From the NCBI GenBank assembly GCA_028023455.1, contig JAQFVV010006507.1, positions 556,001 to 620,000 of the forward strand: a stretch of 64,000 nt of DNA, read 5' to 3'. The notes beneath the pieces were generated by a model. That model was not told the origin of the DNA, did no database searches, and was given only the letters and a program-made list of their open reading frames with translations. This DNA comes from Epiperipatus broadwayi (lineage: Eukaryota; Onychophora; Udeonychophora; Euonychophora; Peripatidae). Below, one piece after another: positions 23,335 through 37,001 of the stretch; positions within the stretch are counted from its first letter, which is position 1, and every line of letters starts with the position of its first letter. Made by a program: the position numbers and the translations under genes.

Positions 23335-26300
23335 ATATATATATATAATGGAGAATTTAAAAGAATTATTTATCAAATGCCAAGGAAAATGGTAGTGTTT
23401 CACATTTTCAGTCTTATAAAAAATATTGGAGATTAAATCTTTATCAAATTTCACTTTAAAGTTAAAAAAGACTTGTTTTATATCAACAAACCACAGCAAA
23501 TGAGCTGTAATAGGTTTACTAAAAAAAACTTGCTCAGCCTCATAAATTTTTAATTTCTATTAATTGAAAATTAATTTATGACATCAAATAATAAAGTTTA
23601 TATTTCATAGATATCTTTTAATTTCTATTTATCATTATGTTACCAATGATTACAAACATTTACTTCAACATATACAACTCTTTAAAGAATGTAAAAAATT
23701 TTATTCCAAAAATGTTATTTTTCCACTTTCAAACACTTATAAAAATGGCTTCCTGGATTTAAACCTGATATATTTTAACAAAAACATATTAATGCCTTAA
23801 AACAGACCTTGCTTAGTTTCAGGAATTGTCAACTAGTGGTTATTTTCAATTTCTTGGTAACATCAAAGTTTATAATTTACCTTTATTTCATGGATATTAT
23901 CTCGTTATTTCTATTAATTATTATAATAAAAATCCAGAGAAACATTTAATTCAACATATACACAAATCTCTGAAGAACACAAAAAAATTTATTATTTGGA
24001 ATGTCAATAAAGATTCTATTTTTTTACTTTCTCATTCTTCAATAGTTTTAGTGTTTAAAACAATATATTTAATGCATAAAAGGACATGATTATATCTATT
24101 ATAGATTTAACAAAATCTTGCCTAGTCTCAGAAATTGTCAAGTAAACGTAATTGATAACTCCTTGATAATATGAAAAATTAAAGATTTCATGAATATTAT
24201 TTTACATTTTTGCTCATTACTATAATGACTGTTCACAGTAACATTTAATTCTGCATGCACAATGTCTTGGATAAGTTAATATATAATATTTGAGATATGT
24301 TAATTAACATCCTATATTTTTACATTCTAACACATATAAAAAAGAATTTGAGCTTTAAATACATATAAAACTTGAATTTGAAATAAAAAGAACTCTTTAA
24401 CTCAATAAAAACATTAGCAAACGAGTTTTTATAAGTTTTGTAGAAAAACTTGCCTAACTTCAGAAATTTTCAATTAGTATCAATTGATAACTGATTGATA
24501 ACATCAACATTTAAACTGCATTTTATGGATATTAAATCCTCATTTTTATTGATTATTATAATAACAATCCACAAAACATTTAGTTTAACATATACAACTC
24601 TATATAAAAAGAAAACTATTTTGGCAGTGCTATTTATTCTCATTCTCACATCTATAAATATAGCTTTCATAAGTTAAATCGACACAAAAACTTGCATTTG
24701 ATATAAAAGTAGATGTCTCTTACTTCAACAAATTAACACTAATAAAATAGCTACATTAGGTTTATATCAACAGTATGCTTAGCTTACTGAGCATGTATAT
24801 TAACTTGCCAATAAACAATGTGATTCACAAAAATCACTTTCTGGTAGTATATCTGATGACCATTCTTTAAAAAATATCTGAGACAATGATTGTTAAGAAA
24901 AAACCTGATAATATCATCTGTATCTGTAAGCACAGTAGCCATGGCCTTCAATATATCTAAATTTTGATCTGCTATTTATCAAAAGATTGATCATGAAGTT
25001 TACAATTTTTAATTTTTTATTGAGAAACACATTGTAACTTTACATGTTACTATTCATTTTTATTTCATGTCTATTTTTTCTTTATTTTTTATAAACATAA
25101 TAATCTATACAAACAATGCAACCTATCCAAATCTCTCAGTAAGTTGAAATTATTATTTGCACAATGTCAAGTAAAATGTTATTATTCATATTCTTATATC
25201 TATAAAACATAACTTTATGGGTTTAAATCTGTATAAGAACTTGAGTTTGATGTAAATAAGGAGCTCTTTTCCTACAACAAAATTCAACACCAAATGAGAT
25301 ATATGTTTAGGGTCACAGCATGCATAGCCTCAGGAGCTGTCAATTAGTTATAATTGATAAATTTTGTTAATATCATATAATATTTTTTTAATTTCATTAA
25401 TAGTATCTATTCATTAATGTTAATTATTACAAAAATAATCTATAAATCATTTAATTCAACATATATAACTCTGCAAAGTTACAAATATTATTTGCAGACC
25501 ATCAAAAATATTATTTCATATTTTACACCTATAAATTATTTTGTTAGTTTTATGTCCATATAAGGACATGGCCAAGCATTAAAGACAACCCTTTTACTTC
25601 TTTCCAACCAAATGCTATTAAAGCATAAACTTCCCTAGCTTCCAGAATTGTCATTTAATAGTAAATGATATCTTTTTGGTAATATCAAAAATTAAAGATT
25701 ATATTTATTTTATTGATATTGTATTTATATTTGTATTCATAATTATAATATCAATCCAAAGTAACATTTATTTTAACATACATAACTTTCTGAATAAATA
25801 AACAAAAATTACTTGTAGAATGTCGAGAAAGATGCTGTTTTTTATATTGTCATATCCTTAAAAATCTTTCTGGGAAATCCAAATAACAAACAAAAAATCT
25901 ATTATAGACATAGATTTAGAACTTGTTTAGCCTCAGGAATTGTTGATTAGTACTAATTGATAACTTCTTTATAACATCAAATGTAAATGTTTATATCAAT
26001 TTCAGTGAGCTATTATTTCCTCATTTTTATTCAGTATTATAATAATAATGAATATAACATTTAATTCAACACATACAACTTGCTGGAAAAATTAAAAATC
26101 TTACTTGAAAGATTTCGGGCAAGATACTATTATTACACATTCTTACATCTATAAAAATAACTTTCTGGGATTAAATTTAGATGAGAACTTGGATTTAAAA
26201 TTAATAAAGGTCCATATTACTTTAACACAAGATCCCTAAGAAATGAACTATTATAGATTTAGGAGAAAATATTGCTTAGGTTTAAGGATTGTCATTTCCT

Positions 26301-29300
26301 AATAATTGATAATTTTTTGGTGACATAAAATAATACAATGTGTCTTTTTTGCGGCCATTTTAATCTCTTTTTTATTTATTATTATAATACTAATGAAGAC
26401 AAATATTTAATTCAACATATACAACTTCTTGGAAAACTTAAATATAATATTTGCAGAATGTCAAAAAATATGTGACTCTTTCACATCATCTTGTACCTAT
26501 AAAAATAGTATTCTGACTTTAAATCAATATCATCCCAACAAAATAGCTATGTTACTCTTTCACAGCACCCTATCTATAAAAATAGCATTCTGAGTTTAAA
26601 TCAAAATTACATCAACAAAATAGCTATTGCAGATGGAGGCACAGATCTTGTTTAGCATCATAAACTGTCAATTAGTATTAGTTGATAATTCCTTTGTAAC
26701 ATCAATGGTTAAAGTTTATATTTTTCATAAATATTATGATCTCATATCGACTTACTATTTAACAAAAATCTATACATATTTAATTAAACATATATATCCC
26801 TCCGAAATGGTTTAATATATTAATTGCAGAGTACTATAAAGATTGCTATTTTTTACATTTTCAAACTTATAAAATAGCTTTTTTTAATTTAAATCTATAT
26901 TAAAAATTTGGATTTGATGTGAAAGAAAACTACTTTCATTTTAATGAAAGATCCTCAACAGAATATCTTTTATAAATTTAGAAAAAATCTTGCTAACTAG
27001 AGATATTGTTTGTTAATAGTCATTGATAATATTGAAGTCTAACCAAAGTTTAAAGTCTATTTTAATTTCATGGAAATTATTTCCCCATTTGTATTCATTA
27101 TTATAATAACTATCAGTACAAATTAATAATTCAGAATCTGCAACTTTTCTGAAAAAGATAAAAAATATTATTTGTAGAATATCAAAACAGATGCAATTCG
27201 TCCACATTCTCATATTTTTAAATGTAACTTCCTGGGTTGAAGTTCATTTAAGAACTTGGACTTGAAGTAAAAATTTCCTGTTTAGGTTAACAAAAATCCC
27301 AAAGCAGAAGAGCTATTATAGATTTAGAAACAAAAATTGCTTATTTTCAAGAATGATCAATTAGTGGTATTTGATATTTTCTTAGTAAAGTATAAAATTA
27401 AGATTTATCTTTATTTTATAAATATTATCTTCTCACTTCTATTCACTATTATAATACCAATCAATGTATATATGCATTTAATTCAACATGTACAACTTTC
27501 TGGAGAAATTAAGTTTTATTTGTTTGTCAAAAAGTGCTACTGTTTTACATTCTCACACTTTTGTAAAAAACTTTCTGGTTTAAAATCCAAATAACCCCAA
27601 CAAAAAGTGATTTCATGGATATTATCTCTTTATTTCTATTCATTATTATAATAATCATTCATACAAACTATTAATTCAATGTATGATAATTGTTAAAAAA
27701 AGTTAAAAATATATTTTGCAGAAGGACATGTATGATCTTATTTGTCACATCTACAAAAACATTTTTAGGTTTAAATATATACAAGAACATGTGTTTGAAG
27801 TAATTGAAAACTTTTTCTATTTTAATAAAAGACTCACAACGACAAACTATTATAGATTTAGGGAAAAACACACATAGCTACAGGAATTGTCAATTAGTGA
27901 TTATTGAAATTTTTGGAACATAAAATGTTGAATTTTATCTCTAGTAATATCTATCTCAGTGTATATTATCTTCATTTTTGTCATCATTATTATAATACCA
28001 ATTCATAGAAAACTTGAATTCAACATATATAAAGCATATTGGTGTAGTTTAAAATACTATTTGCCAAATCTCAAGAAATATAGTATTGGCTCATTTTCTA
28101 ACTTCAATAAAATAGTGTTTGGGGTTAAAACCATATAAGAAGTTGGATTTTATATTAAAGACAATCCATTTTACATCAACAAAAGATCCTCAACAAGTGA
28201 GCTATTGTCAGTTTAGCAGAAACACATATTGAGGCTGAAAAATTGCCAATTAGTATTAATTGATAATTTATAATTTCTTGGTAACATGAAATAATAAAGT
28301 TTATTTTATTTCTTGGGTTCTCTCATTTTTTTCGTTATTATAATACCAATGTATGCAAACATTTACTTCAACATATTCAACTCTCCTGAAACATAAAAAT
28401 ATATTCAGAATGTAAAAACAGATGTTATTCTTTCACATTTTTAAACCTATAAAAATAGCTTTAAAGGTTGAAACCCAAATAACCCCAACAAATGAGCTAT
28501 TATAGATATAGGTAACAACAATCTTAGCTTCAAAAATCATCAATCACTAGTAACTGATAATTCCATTCTAACATTTTTATGGATATTAGCTCTTTACTTG
28601 AATGCATAATTATAATAATTCTTGGAATAATTTAATAGAACACAACTTTCTATAAAAGTTAAACATAATATTTCATGCAGTCAAGAAAGGCACTATTGAT
28701 TCATATTCTCATTTCTTCAGAAACATTCTTTGGGTATATATTCATATAAAAACATGGATTTGAAAAAAAATAGGCTCCTTTGACTTTAGCAAATTTACTG
28801 AAACAAAAAAGCCATTATAGATTTAGATGAAGAATCTGCTTTGCCTATGGATGGTTATTTATATTATTTCAAAGATTAATGTTTTCATTAATATTTTCTT
28901 CCCATTTCTATTTATTCTTGTAAAAATAATTCAGAGAAATTTTTAATTGAACATTTCCAGCATGTTGAAAAAGCTAAAATCATTATTTGCAAAATTTCAA
29001 GTAAGATGCAATTTTTTCACATATTTACATCTACAAAACATGTTTTTAAGATTTTGAAATTGAAGTAAAACAGAAATTATTTTTTTCAACAAAATGTTTC
29101 AACAATAAACATATTATACATTTAGGGGAAAACTTGCTTAGCCTTAGTAGTTGTAAAGTAATTGTAATTGATAAATTTTTTGATAACATCAAAGAATACA
29201 TTTTATTTTTATTTCTTAGATATTATCGTTTCATCAATATTAGTTATTATAATCCAATTCATATACACAATTAATCCAATGTATACAACTTTGAAGAAAT

Positions 29301-29585
29301 TAAAAATATTATTCACATATTGAAAAAGACATTCTGATATGGATAAAAATAGCTTTTTGGGTTCATGTTTATATAAGAATACGGTGTTGATTTACAGACA
29401 ATGGCTTTTATTTTAACAAAAAATCCTGAACCAAAAAGTCAATTTAGGTTGAAGAAAATACTTGCTTAGGTTCATGAATTGTCAATTTGTAGTAATTGAT
29501 AACTTCTTGGTAACATTAATATTTATTTCTTTAATATTATCACTTCATTTCAATTTATTATTGTAATACAAATTCAGAAAACCAT

Positions 29586-29628
<43 letters not shown>

Positions 29629-31583
29629 AACTCTGTGAAGAACCAAAAAACTATTTGCAGGTTGCCAAGAAATATGTTATTCTTCCACATTTTCATGCCT
29701 ATAAACATAACTTTCTGTCTTCAAATGCAAATAACCCCAACAAAAAAGCTATTATATATTTAAGAGATTAAATTTCTTAGCCTCATGAATTGTCAATAAG
29801 TAATAATTGATAATTAATTGACAGTATCAAATGTAGTAGATTATCTTTATTTCATGTATTTAATCTTTTTATTTTTATTCATTATTATTATAATAACAAT
29901 CAATAGAAACATTGAATTCAAAATATACAACTCTCTTGAAAAATTAAAATAACTATATACAGAAATCGAATAATAATGCTATTTGTTTTATGTCTGAGTG
30001 TAAAGCCAAAGCAGATCTTGAGTTTGAAGTAAAAGAAAATCTTTTTACTTCAACAAAAGACTCCCAACCTAAGAACTATCATTAAATTTCACAGAAAACT
30101 TACTTAGTGTGAAAAAATGTGACTAGTAATTGATATTTTGTTAATAATATCAAATGTTAAGATTTATCTCAATTTTATGGATATTATTGCCTAATTTATA
30201 TTAATTATTATAATAATAATCCATAAAACCTATTGATTCAACATACACAACTTGCTGAAATTTTTGACAAAATTATTTGTAAAATGTCAAAGAAACATTT
30301 CTATTCTTCCACATTCTCATATCTTTAAAAATAGCCTCTGTATCTATAGTCATAGACACACTAAGGTTTGAAGTAAAAGAAGACCACTTTTACTTTAACA
30401 AAGTAACCTTAACCTAGGAACTATTAATATTTAGGATAAAAAACATGTTTAACCACAGTAATAGTGAATTATTAGTAATTTATAATTTCATGGTAGCATC
30501 AAAAGCAAATGTTTATCTCAATTTAATGAATTTTATCTCATCATTCTTATTCATTATTATAATAACAATTTATAAAAAATATTAATCAGTCATATACAAC
30601 TTGCTTGAGAAAATGCAAATATTATTTGCAGAGAGTCAAGAAAAACATTATCATTCCACATCACATCTACAAAAATAACTTTTTGTCTCTAAATCCATAT
30701 AAAATGTTGGAATTAAATATAGAAAAAAACATTTTACTTTAACAAACAATCCTAAACAAATATGCAATTATAGGTTTAGAATAAATATGTGCTTACATTG
30801 AAAAATTGTCACTTAATAGTATTTGAGAATTTCTTGCTAAAATCAAATAATAATGTCAATCTGTAGTTTATCAATATTATTTTCTTATTTCTAATAATTA
30901 TTACAATTCTTTCAATACAAGTATTTTTAATTCAACATGTCCAACTTTCTCACAAAATCTAAGTATAGTTGACAATACTTCACATTTTTATATCTGCTTT
31001 AAAGTCAAATAATGCCAACAAAAGTATTGTGATAGATGTAGGATAAGAACTTGCTTAATGTTACAAATTGGAATTAGTTGTAACTGGAAATTTCTTGGTA
31101 AAATTAAAAATTATAATTTTTTCTTTATTTCATAGATTTTATCACTTCATTTTTATTCATGATTATAATTTACATGAGGGACATATTTATTTGGACAAAT
31201 ACAACTATTTGGAAAAGTTTTAAATATTATTTTCACAATGTGAAAAAGGATGCTATTATTTTACATTTTCACACCTATGAAAATATATTTCTGTATTTAA
31301 ATCCATGTAAGAACTTGATTTAAAAGAAAAGATCTTTATATTTCAACAAGTGTTCTGCTACAAATAATAATATTATTCATTTAGGCTAAATTTTTGCATA
31401 CCACCACAAATTTTCAATTCATTGTAATTGATAATTTATTGGTAACATTAAAGGTCAATCTTTATTTTTACTTCATATATATTATCTCCTTATATTTATT
31501 CCTAATTTTAATAATAATACATACCTTAATTCACCACATACTATTCTCTAGATAAGGTTAAAATTATGTTTGCACATGTCAAG
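23335..31583. repeat. Main satellite array, ~26 units of ~315 bp
   Basis: A head-to-tail array with anchors of the type ATTCATTATTATAATAAC at, for example, 24548, 27095, 27441, 27638, 28330, 29876, 30200 and 30548. Most spacings are 290-350 bp, with some shorter units from deletions. Shared landmarks per unit, in order: TTCAACAAAA; AGCTATTATAGATTTAG; CTTGCTTAGCCTCAGGAATTG; CAATTAGTAATAATTGATAA; TTTCATGGATATTATCTC; the anchor; TTTAATTCAACATATA; ATTTGCAGAATGTCAAGAAA; CACATTCTCACACCTATAAA. Units are strongly diverged from each other, so this is an old array without recent homogenisation. No coding potential; the ORFs in it are shadows. A (AT)n-(GT)n tract sits at 29586-29627. Confidence 0.9.
31580..31583. 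repeat. Target duplication CAAG, left copy
   Basis: CAAG occurs once in the satellite string GTCAAGAAAG but is found on both sides of the insertion (31580-31583 and 39856-39859). Confidence 0.6.
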
Positions 31584-33345
31584 TGTGCGAGACCGTTTAT
31601 AACGTTCATGCACAAAATGGCTGTTGCTGAACGTTCAGCTCAGCTAAAATTTATCATATTAAAATTGTAATTTTAACAGATCTATTAAATCATAATTTAG
31701 AGGTGTATTCGGAAGTATTTATATATGATACATAAATAAATGGGTTTGGTCTATATTATATTCCTATTTACATCCACAGTACATGTGTATGTGGTATATG
31801 TCTTAATAATTTTATTCGCACAGCAACTCCATATCATAAAAGAAAAAGTAAGCTTATAACATTTGTTTATGTGTGGAACAGTTTTTGGTATTTAAGTTTA
31901 TTATCACTTGTAAATGTTCCGATACACGTATATAGAAATGTATTTTTTTTTTCTTTTTCCTAAAAAATTGTTTAAATAGAATTTAAACTTTATATTTATT
32001 TAGAATGAGAGGGTTGGTAATTGATACTGACTTATCAAAAAAAAAAAAATTGTCAATTGTAATCTACTTTTAGCAGAAGAAAAATGTTTTGTATTAAAAG
32101 AAATTTGTTCTGGTTGATCGTAGATAAAGATAAAATCAAAAAGTCAATTTTCTCTAAAAGAATGTAAGAACAATGGGTGGTGTAATTAATCAATATGGAA
32201 GCTATACAAATTCTAATATTAGAGAAAATTGTACTTTATGACATAAAAAGTGAAAGAATATAGGTAAATTAATATAAAAATATAGTTTTATTATTGGCTG
32301 ATTAAATAGTTTGTAAGAGGGTATTGCAATTGGAATAATTGGGTCATATTTGCTATTTACTTGGGGCATTGAGGTCAGTTGTTCCTAGCTCGTCAAAGCA
32401 GTCAGATGGCAGATGTTTAGGGAAAATAAAAACTTTGTTTCCAGCTTGTTCCAGAAATAGGATGATCTATGTTTGCTAAAATAAGAGTTGGCTCCAGCAT
32501 ATCTAAGTAAAGGAATGGTATATGCTGGCAGAAAATAACAAAGCAGAAAGAAAGAAGAAATGATATGTGTTTGCTAAAAAATATAGTTATATCTGGCTTG
32601 TCTAAAGAATAGAAAGAAGAAAGGAAATTTGAAATTACCCATTCAGACATAAGAGGATCATTAAATGGATTTTAGAAAAGTTATCAACAATATGAATCCC
32701 CTATCCATTTAATAAAAAAAGAAAGAAGCATATTTGGAGAACTTTAATCCGTATTTGACCTACGTGCCGAACATAATCTTTAGCCACAAGCAAGTATTCA
32801 TATAGCCAAGGTGTATAATAAAGTCTAACATGAAAGTGGTATATTTATCTACGTGAAAATTATATTCACTGATCCTATAATCAAGGAGATGGCCTTATTA
32901 TTTGTTCCAGTTTATTACACTATCATGTAGTAGACTTCTAGCCACAGTACACGACCCATTCATCCCAGAAGCCCAAAAATGCCATAGAAAAAACAGCAGA
33001 CCCTGATGGAAGAAAGACTCTCATATGTATATTGGTGAAAGGAAGCCCTATCAACCCACTGAGTAGCCATGTGGTCTTCGTTGAAGTTGAACTTAATTAA
33101 AGTACACGATCAGATGAGTGTATATAGGTTTTTTTTCTCTATTTTCATATAATATTTTTTTATATATAAATAATTACTTGTTTTTTTTTTATTTACTCAT
33201 ATATTATCAAGATTGACCTTTGTATTTAAATTTTTTTTTTTTATAATATAATATTTTCTGCATACACTTGATTTCTAAATTTATTGCTTTAAAGAAGGGA
33301 AGGGGTATAGACCAAACCCATTGTGCAATCCTTTAAATATTTTCT
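31584..33345. other. Left part of TG...CA insertion, no gene seen
   Basis: AT-rich, with poly-T tracts at 33130-33245. The open frame at 32417-32650 (minus, 77 codons) has no recognisable family. Nothing else supported. Confidence 0.5.
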
Positions 33346-33361
33346 TATATATATATATATC

Positions 33362-33744
33362 ATCAAAACTACCCCAAATCTAAAATTAAACCAGACCAGC
33401 ATAAAAAATAATATTAAAACACAACCTAAGGTTTCACTGCTACAAGCAGACTTCTCAAGTGTAAAGAACTACAAAAAACCACACATTATATATACTATTA
33501 AAAACTACCCACAAATCCATTCACTTCCCATCCACCCTTAATATTAAAAGAACTCTTAAATAAGTTAATTGCTTCAGAATTATAAATTTTCAATAATAAA
33601 GATTCTTTAATTCTTCTTTTGATTTCATTTCTCTCAAAGAAGACAACCTTAGCTTCATCAAAATCAATAGTGTGGCCTGTATCTTTTTCATAGACATACA
33701 AAGCAGAACTAAGATATCTATTTTTAACTCTACTTTTATGAACC
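33362..33744 (-). repeat. PLE pseudo-LTR, 3' copy
   Basis: Direct repeat of 36239-36622 with few differences (for example one extra A in the second copy near 36382, which changes the last codons, and ATCTAT versus ATATAT near 33718). Confidence 0.9.
33424..33462 (-). ncRNA. Hammerhead-like relic in pseudo-LTR
   Basis: Minus strand: CTTGAGA in place of CTGANGA, a stem II of four pairs (CTGC / GCAG around TTGTA), GAAA, then a short self-complementary ACCTTAGGT. The order suits a hammerhead, but the first core box is wrong at two fixed positions and stem I does not pair. Also in the other copy (about 36302-36340). Likely a relic. Confidence 0.3.
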
Positions 33745-35893
33745 TTTATTCTTTCATTTAAACTCAAACTACTCTGACCTATGTAAACCTTCTTACAAAA
33801 TAAACAAGGAATAAAATATACCACACCAGGAATAGTCTTTCTATCAAAAACTTCTTTTGTATTATTTAATAAATTATTCAATGTAACACCCCTTTTCCAA
33901 GCAATTTTCTTATTTCCAAACAATTTACTATTTCTACACACAATTTTATAAGAAGACAATTTAAATGGCAACGAAATAAAATCATATTTTTCTTTAACCT
34001 TTACATCCTTACAAATATTACTATTAAATAAAATACTTTTAACAAATTTATCAGAGTATCCAACACTCAAATAATCTTTATACAATTGATATTTCTGAAA
34101 CAAAGCTACCCCACTAGAATTATTTAATTTAATATTCCTATGACAATAATTCCTTAAAGCAGCTACTTTATGAGATACAGACTGATAGCTATCAGGTTTA
34201 ATTATAGATCTTAATTCTTTACTTTTAACTAAATGACTGCACAATAAACAATTCGTTTCTATATTTCTAATCACCAAAAGATCTAAAAATTTTAACTTAC
34301 CAAAATCTAACCCCCCTCCTTCTAACACAAATTTTATAGAAGGATCAAAACAATTAAACTCATTTACAAATTCCTTCAATTTATCATTCTCAACTACAAA
34401 TAAACAATCATCAACATATCTGACAAATAATTTTACATATAAACAATTCTTTTTAATAATAATTTCCTCTTCCATAAAACTAATATAAACTGAACATACT
34501 AGAGGAGAAATAATATAACCTATTATCCACCCTTCCTTAATCTTATAAAAATTACCTTTATAAGTAAAATACATAGAATCTTCCAATAACAAAAGCAAAT
34601 CTTTAATTACCTTAATTTTATTTTTTGATAAAGAACTTTATTAATCAATACAGACAAAAGAACATCAATACTGCTTAACCTATTCACAGACTGATACATA
34701 TTTTCAATATCTAAACTTCCAAATACCCAATTACTTTCCATTTTAAAATTATTAATCTTATCAAAAGCCTCAAAAGAAGAAGAAACTGTGTACTGACCAA
34801 AATCAACAAATTGTTTTAAAAAATTATTCAAGAATCTAGAAATACCCTCTACAACACTACCTGTAAAATCAAAAATAAATCTTAAAGGAAAACCATCTTT
34901 ATGAGTTTTAATATTCACAAACATCTTAGCTGATGTAAAATCATTAGGATAGCATTTTAAATAATCTACTCTATTAAAAATTTTTAAATTAACCATTTTT
35001 TTCATAATATCTATCAATTTTCTTTTAATCAAATTACCTGGATTTTTATCTAACAACATATATTTACCATTATTTAATTCTCTATCCATTTTTTGTTTGA
35101 AATCATCTCCTTTCATAATAACAAACCTACCAGCTTTGTCTTCACGAGAAATGATTACATCATTAGCAATTAACCTATTTTTAAGATGTTTAATCTCAGC
35201 AGGATTAATAACAAATTTTTCTTTCCTTTTTAAACTTTTATTCAAAATCGATTGAATACCAACTTTCTGCTCATCACTCAAATTACTAGATTCAATAGAC
35301 GAAATTGTATCAAAAACTATATTTTTTGAATGAAATGGAACAAAATTAGGGCCTTTACCAAGAATATCTAATTCTCTATCATTTATCTTCAAATCCGTAA
35401 GATTGACAACTCTATCCTCAGAAACCTTATTCTCATACCCTTTATCACTACAATAAACTTTATTAACTTTCCCAAACAACCACTTTAATTTTCTTTCATA
35501 TTTTTTACAATAGAAATTTGACCTATTCTGTCTAAACTGTCTCATAAAAAAATTCAAAATTGAATAATTAAAATCGTGCCTCCTTTCTAAATAATATCTA
35601 TTCCTTTTATATAGATAAATAAATTTATAAAACCTTACAAAAGTATCTTTTAAAAAACTATTCAATATATATGTTTGTAACTTAAAAACTAAATTTTTAT
35701 TTTGAATCAACTTTTTATTTATACTAAAATTAATAACACAACACCTAGGAAAAACACTAAATTCCCTACATTTTTTAAGAAAATAAATCTGCCATCGTAA
35801 AGACTCTATCTTATCACTCAATTTAGACAAATTTTTAATCCTTCTAATATCATTAAATGGAAAATTATTAAAAATTAAACTCCATAAACCCAT
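33498..35893 (-). pseudogene. Penelope RT + GIY-YIG endonuclease, one frameshift
   Basis: Two adjoining frames form one protein of about 800 residues. The first (34607-35893, 428 aa) has a basic N-terminus, LGKGPNFVP, SREDKAGRFVIM, IKTHKDGFPLRFI (the usual LPKxHK region) and DIENMYQSV (motif A). The second (33498-34598, 366 aa) has GYIISPLVCSVYISFMEE (motif B), the catalytic RYVDD (motif C), KLKFLDLLVI, and a C-terminal GIY-YIG nuclease with VYFIPC..C..VYIGQ and conserved Arg, His and Glu. The frames are joined at the T-run 34621-34626, where one base appears to be missing. All catalytic motifs are intact, so the copy is young or the base was lost in sequencing. It would copy RNA at nicked DNA. 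Confidence 0.92.
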
Positions 35894-36238
35894 ACTAAAT
35901 ACCCAAAATTACCAATACCCTTATAAATTAAAACCCAATAAAACCTACACACACTTCTATATATATAACTAAATAAACACAAATATACTCTTTCAACCCA
36001 AACTCAAACAACAAACATAATATACATAAATGACATTCAAATATATCAATAATTAAAAACAAAAAACAAAATAAATATATCAATAATAAAATGTCAATAA
36101 TAAATATCAATAATAAAATATCAATAATAATAATAAAAAAAAAAATCTTTACACTACATCAGCAAAACTACTCTTAAACTCAAAAAACTCATTAAAATGT
36201 AAACATTACAAGCATAAAGCTAAACTAGTCAATATAAA
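35894..36238 (-). other. PLE 5' UTR-like spacer
   Basis: Very AT-rich, with repeated ATCAATAATAAA strings at 36060-36130; lies between the ATG and the upstream pseudo-LTR. No promoter motif is clear. Confidence 0.5.
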
Positions 36239-36622
36239 ATCAAAACTACCCCAAATCTAAAATTAAACCAGACCAGCATAAAAAATAATATTAAAACACA
36301 ACCTAAGGTTTCACTGCTACAAGCAGACTTCTCAAGTGTAAAGAACTACAAAAAACCACACATTATATATACTATTAAAAATTTACCCACAAATCCATTC
36401 ACTTCCCATCCACCCTTAATATTAAAAGAACTCTTAAATAAGTTAATTGCTTCAGAATTATAAATTTTCAATAATAAAGACTCTTTAATTCTTCTTTTGA
36501 TTTCATTTCTCTCAAAGAAGACAACCTTAGCTTCATCAAAATCAATAGTGTGGCCTGTATCTTTTTCATGGACATACAAAGCAGAACTAAGATATATATT
36601 TTTAACTCTACTTTTATGAACC
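36239..36622 (-). repeat. PLE pseudo-LTR, upstream partial copy
   Basis: Repeat of 33362-33744. It encodes the last 60-70 residues of the nuclease domain and the 3' UTR, representing the truncated upstream member of a tandem PLE pair. Confidence 0.9.
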
Positions 36623-36631
36623 TCAAAAATA

Positions 36632-36686
36632 CCCTCAACCTCAGACCGCGGTTTCTGCCTCTAGCGTCATCAGTGAGGTGCTAGGG
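36632..36686 (-). ncRNA. Type I hammerhead ribozyme, copy 1
   Basis: Minus strand, 5' to 3': CCCT (pairs with AGGG), internal loop AGCA, stem I CCTCA, core CTGATGA (36667-36673), 11-base stem-loop II, GAA and A (36652-36655), short stem III ACC-GC-GGT, C17 at 36644, stem I partner TGAGG (36639-36643), internal loop TTG, AGGG. All fixed core bases are present. Stem I is perfect and has the internal loop used for tertiary contacts in natural hammerheads. Stem II is short (two G-C pairs) and has a C-A mismatch at its base. Predicted cleavage is between 36644 and 36643. Confidence 0.85.
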
Positions 36687-37001
36687 AATAAAAATACTAG
36701 AACTAGTCCAGCATTTTATCAATGCCTAACTATTGAGAAGAAAATCTGAAACCTTCAGACATTTAAATGTCCAAAAATCCAGCTATCTAACTCAAATAGC
36801 CGTATGTGACTGAACTAAGTTCAGATACACCATATATTAATAGCTCTAGCAATATAAAATCGCCAAAGCATTAATAGCAAAAAACTAAAATTAAATTGAT
36901 AAAAAATCAAGTCATATGACCTAATTTTAATAAAGCTCCTATTTAAAAATGTTATATATAGAGTAAGTTAAAAAACAAACTCTTATGAAGCTTCAAAAAT
37001 A

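Larger units (their letters stand above)
33361..36622 (-). mobile_element. Penelope-like element with repeated ends
   Basis: A PLE on the minus strand. The 3' part (33362-33744: end of the nuclease domain plus 3' UTR) is present again, nearly identical, upstream of the 5' UTR at 36239-36622. This is the tandem, partial-copy arrangement called pseudo-LTR, typical of Penelope elements. One coding region (RT then GIY-YIG nuclease) lies between. (AT)n lies at the 3' side (33346-33360). The upstream partial copy ends abruptly at 36622, where the hammerhead-bearing repeat begins. Confidence 0.9.

Noticed and set aside
24847-24880. CTGATGA strings at 24850, 61526, 7303 and 13410
   Set aside because: No GAAA box, C17 or stem I partner in the right place, so not hammerheads.
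23335-31583. CRISPR-like array
   Set aside because: The repeat is long, without spacers, diverged and in a eukaryotic setting; it is a satellite.
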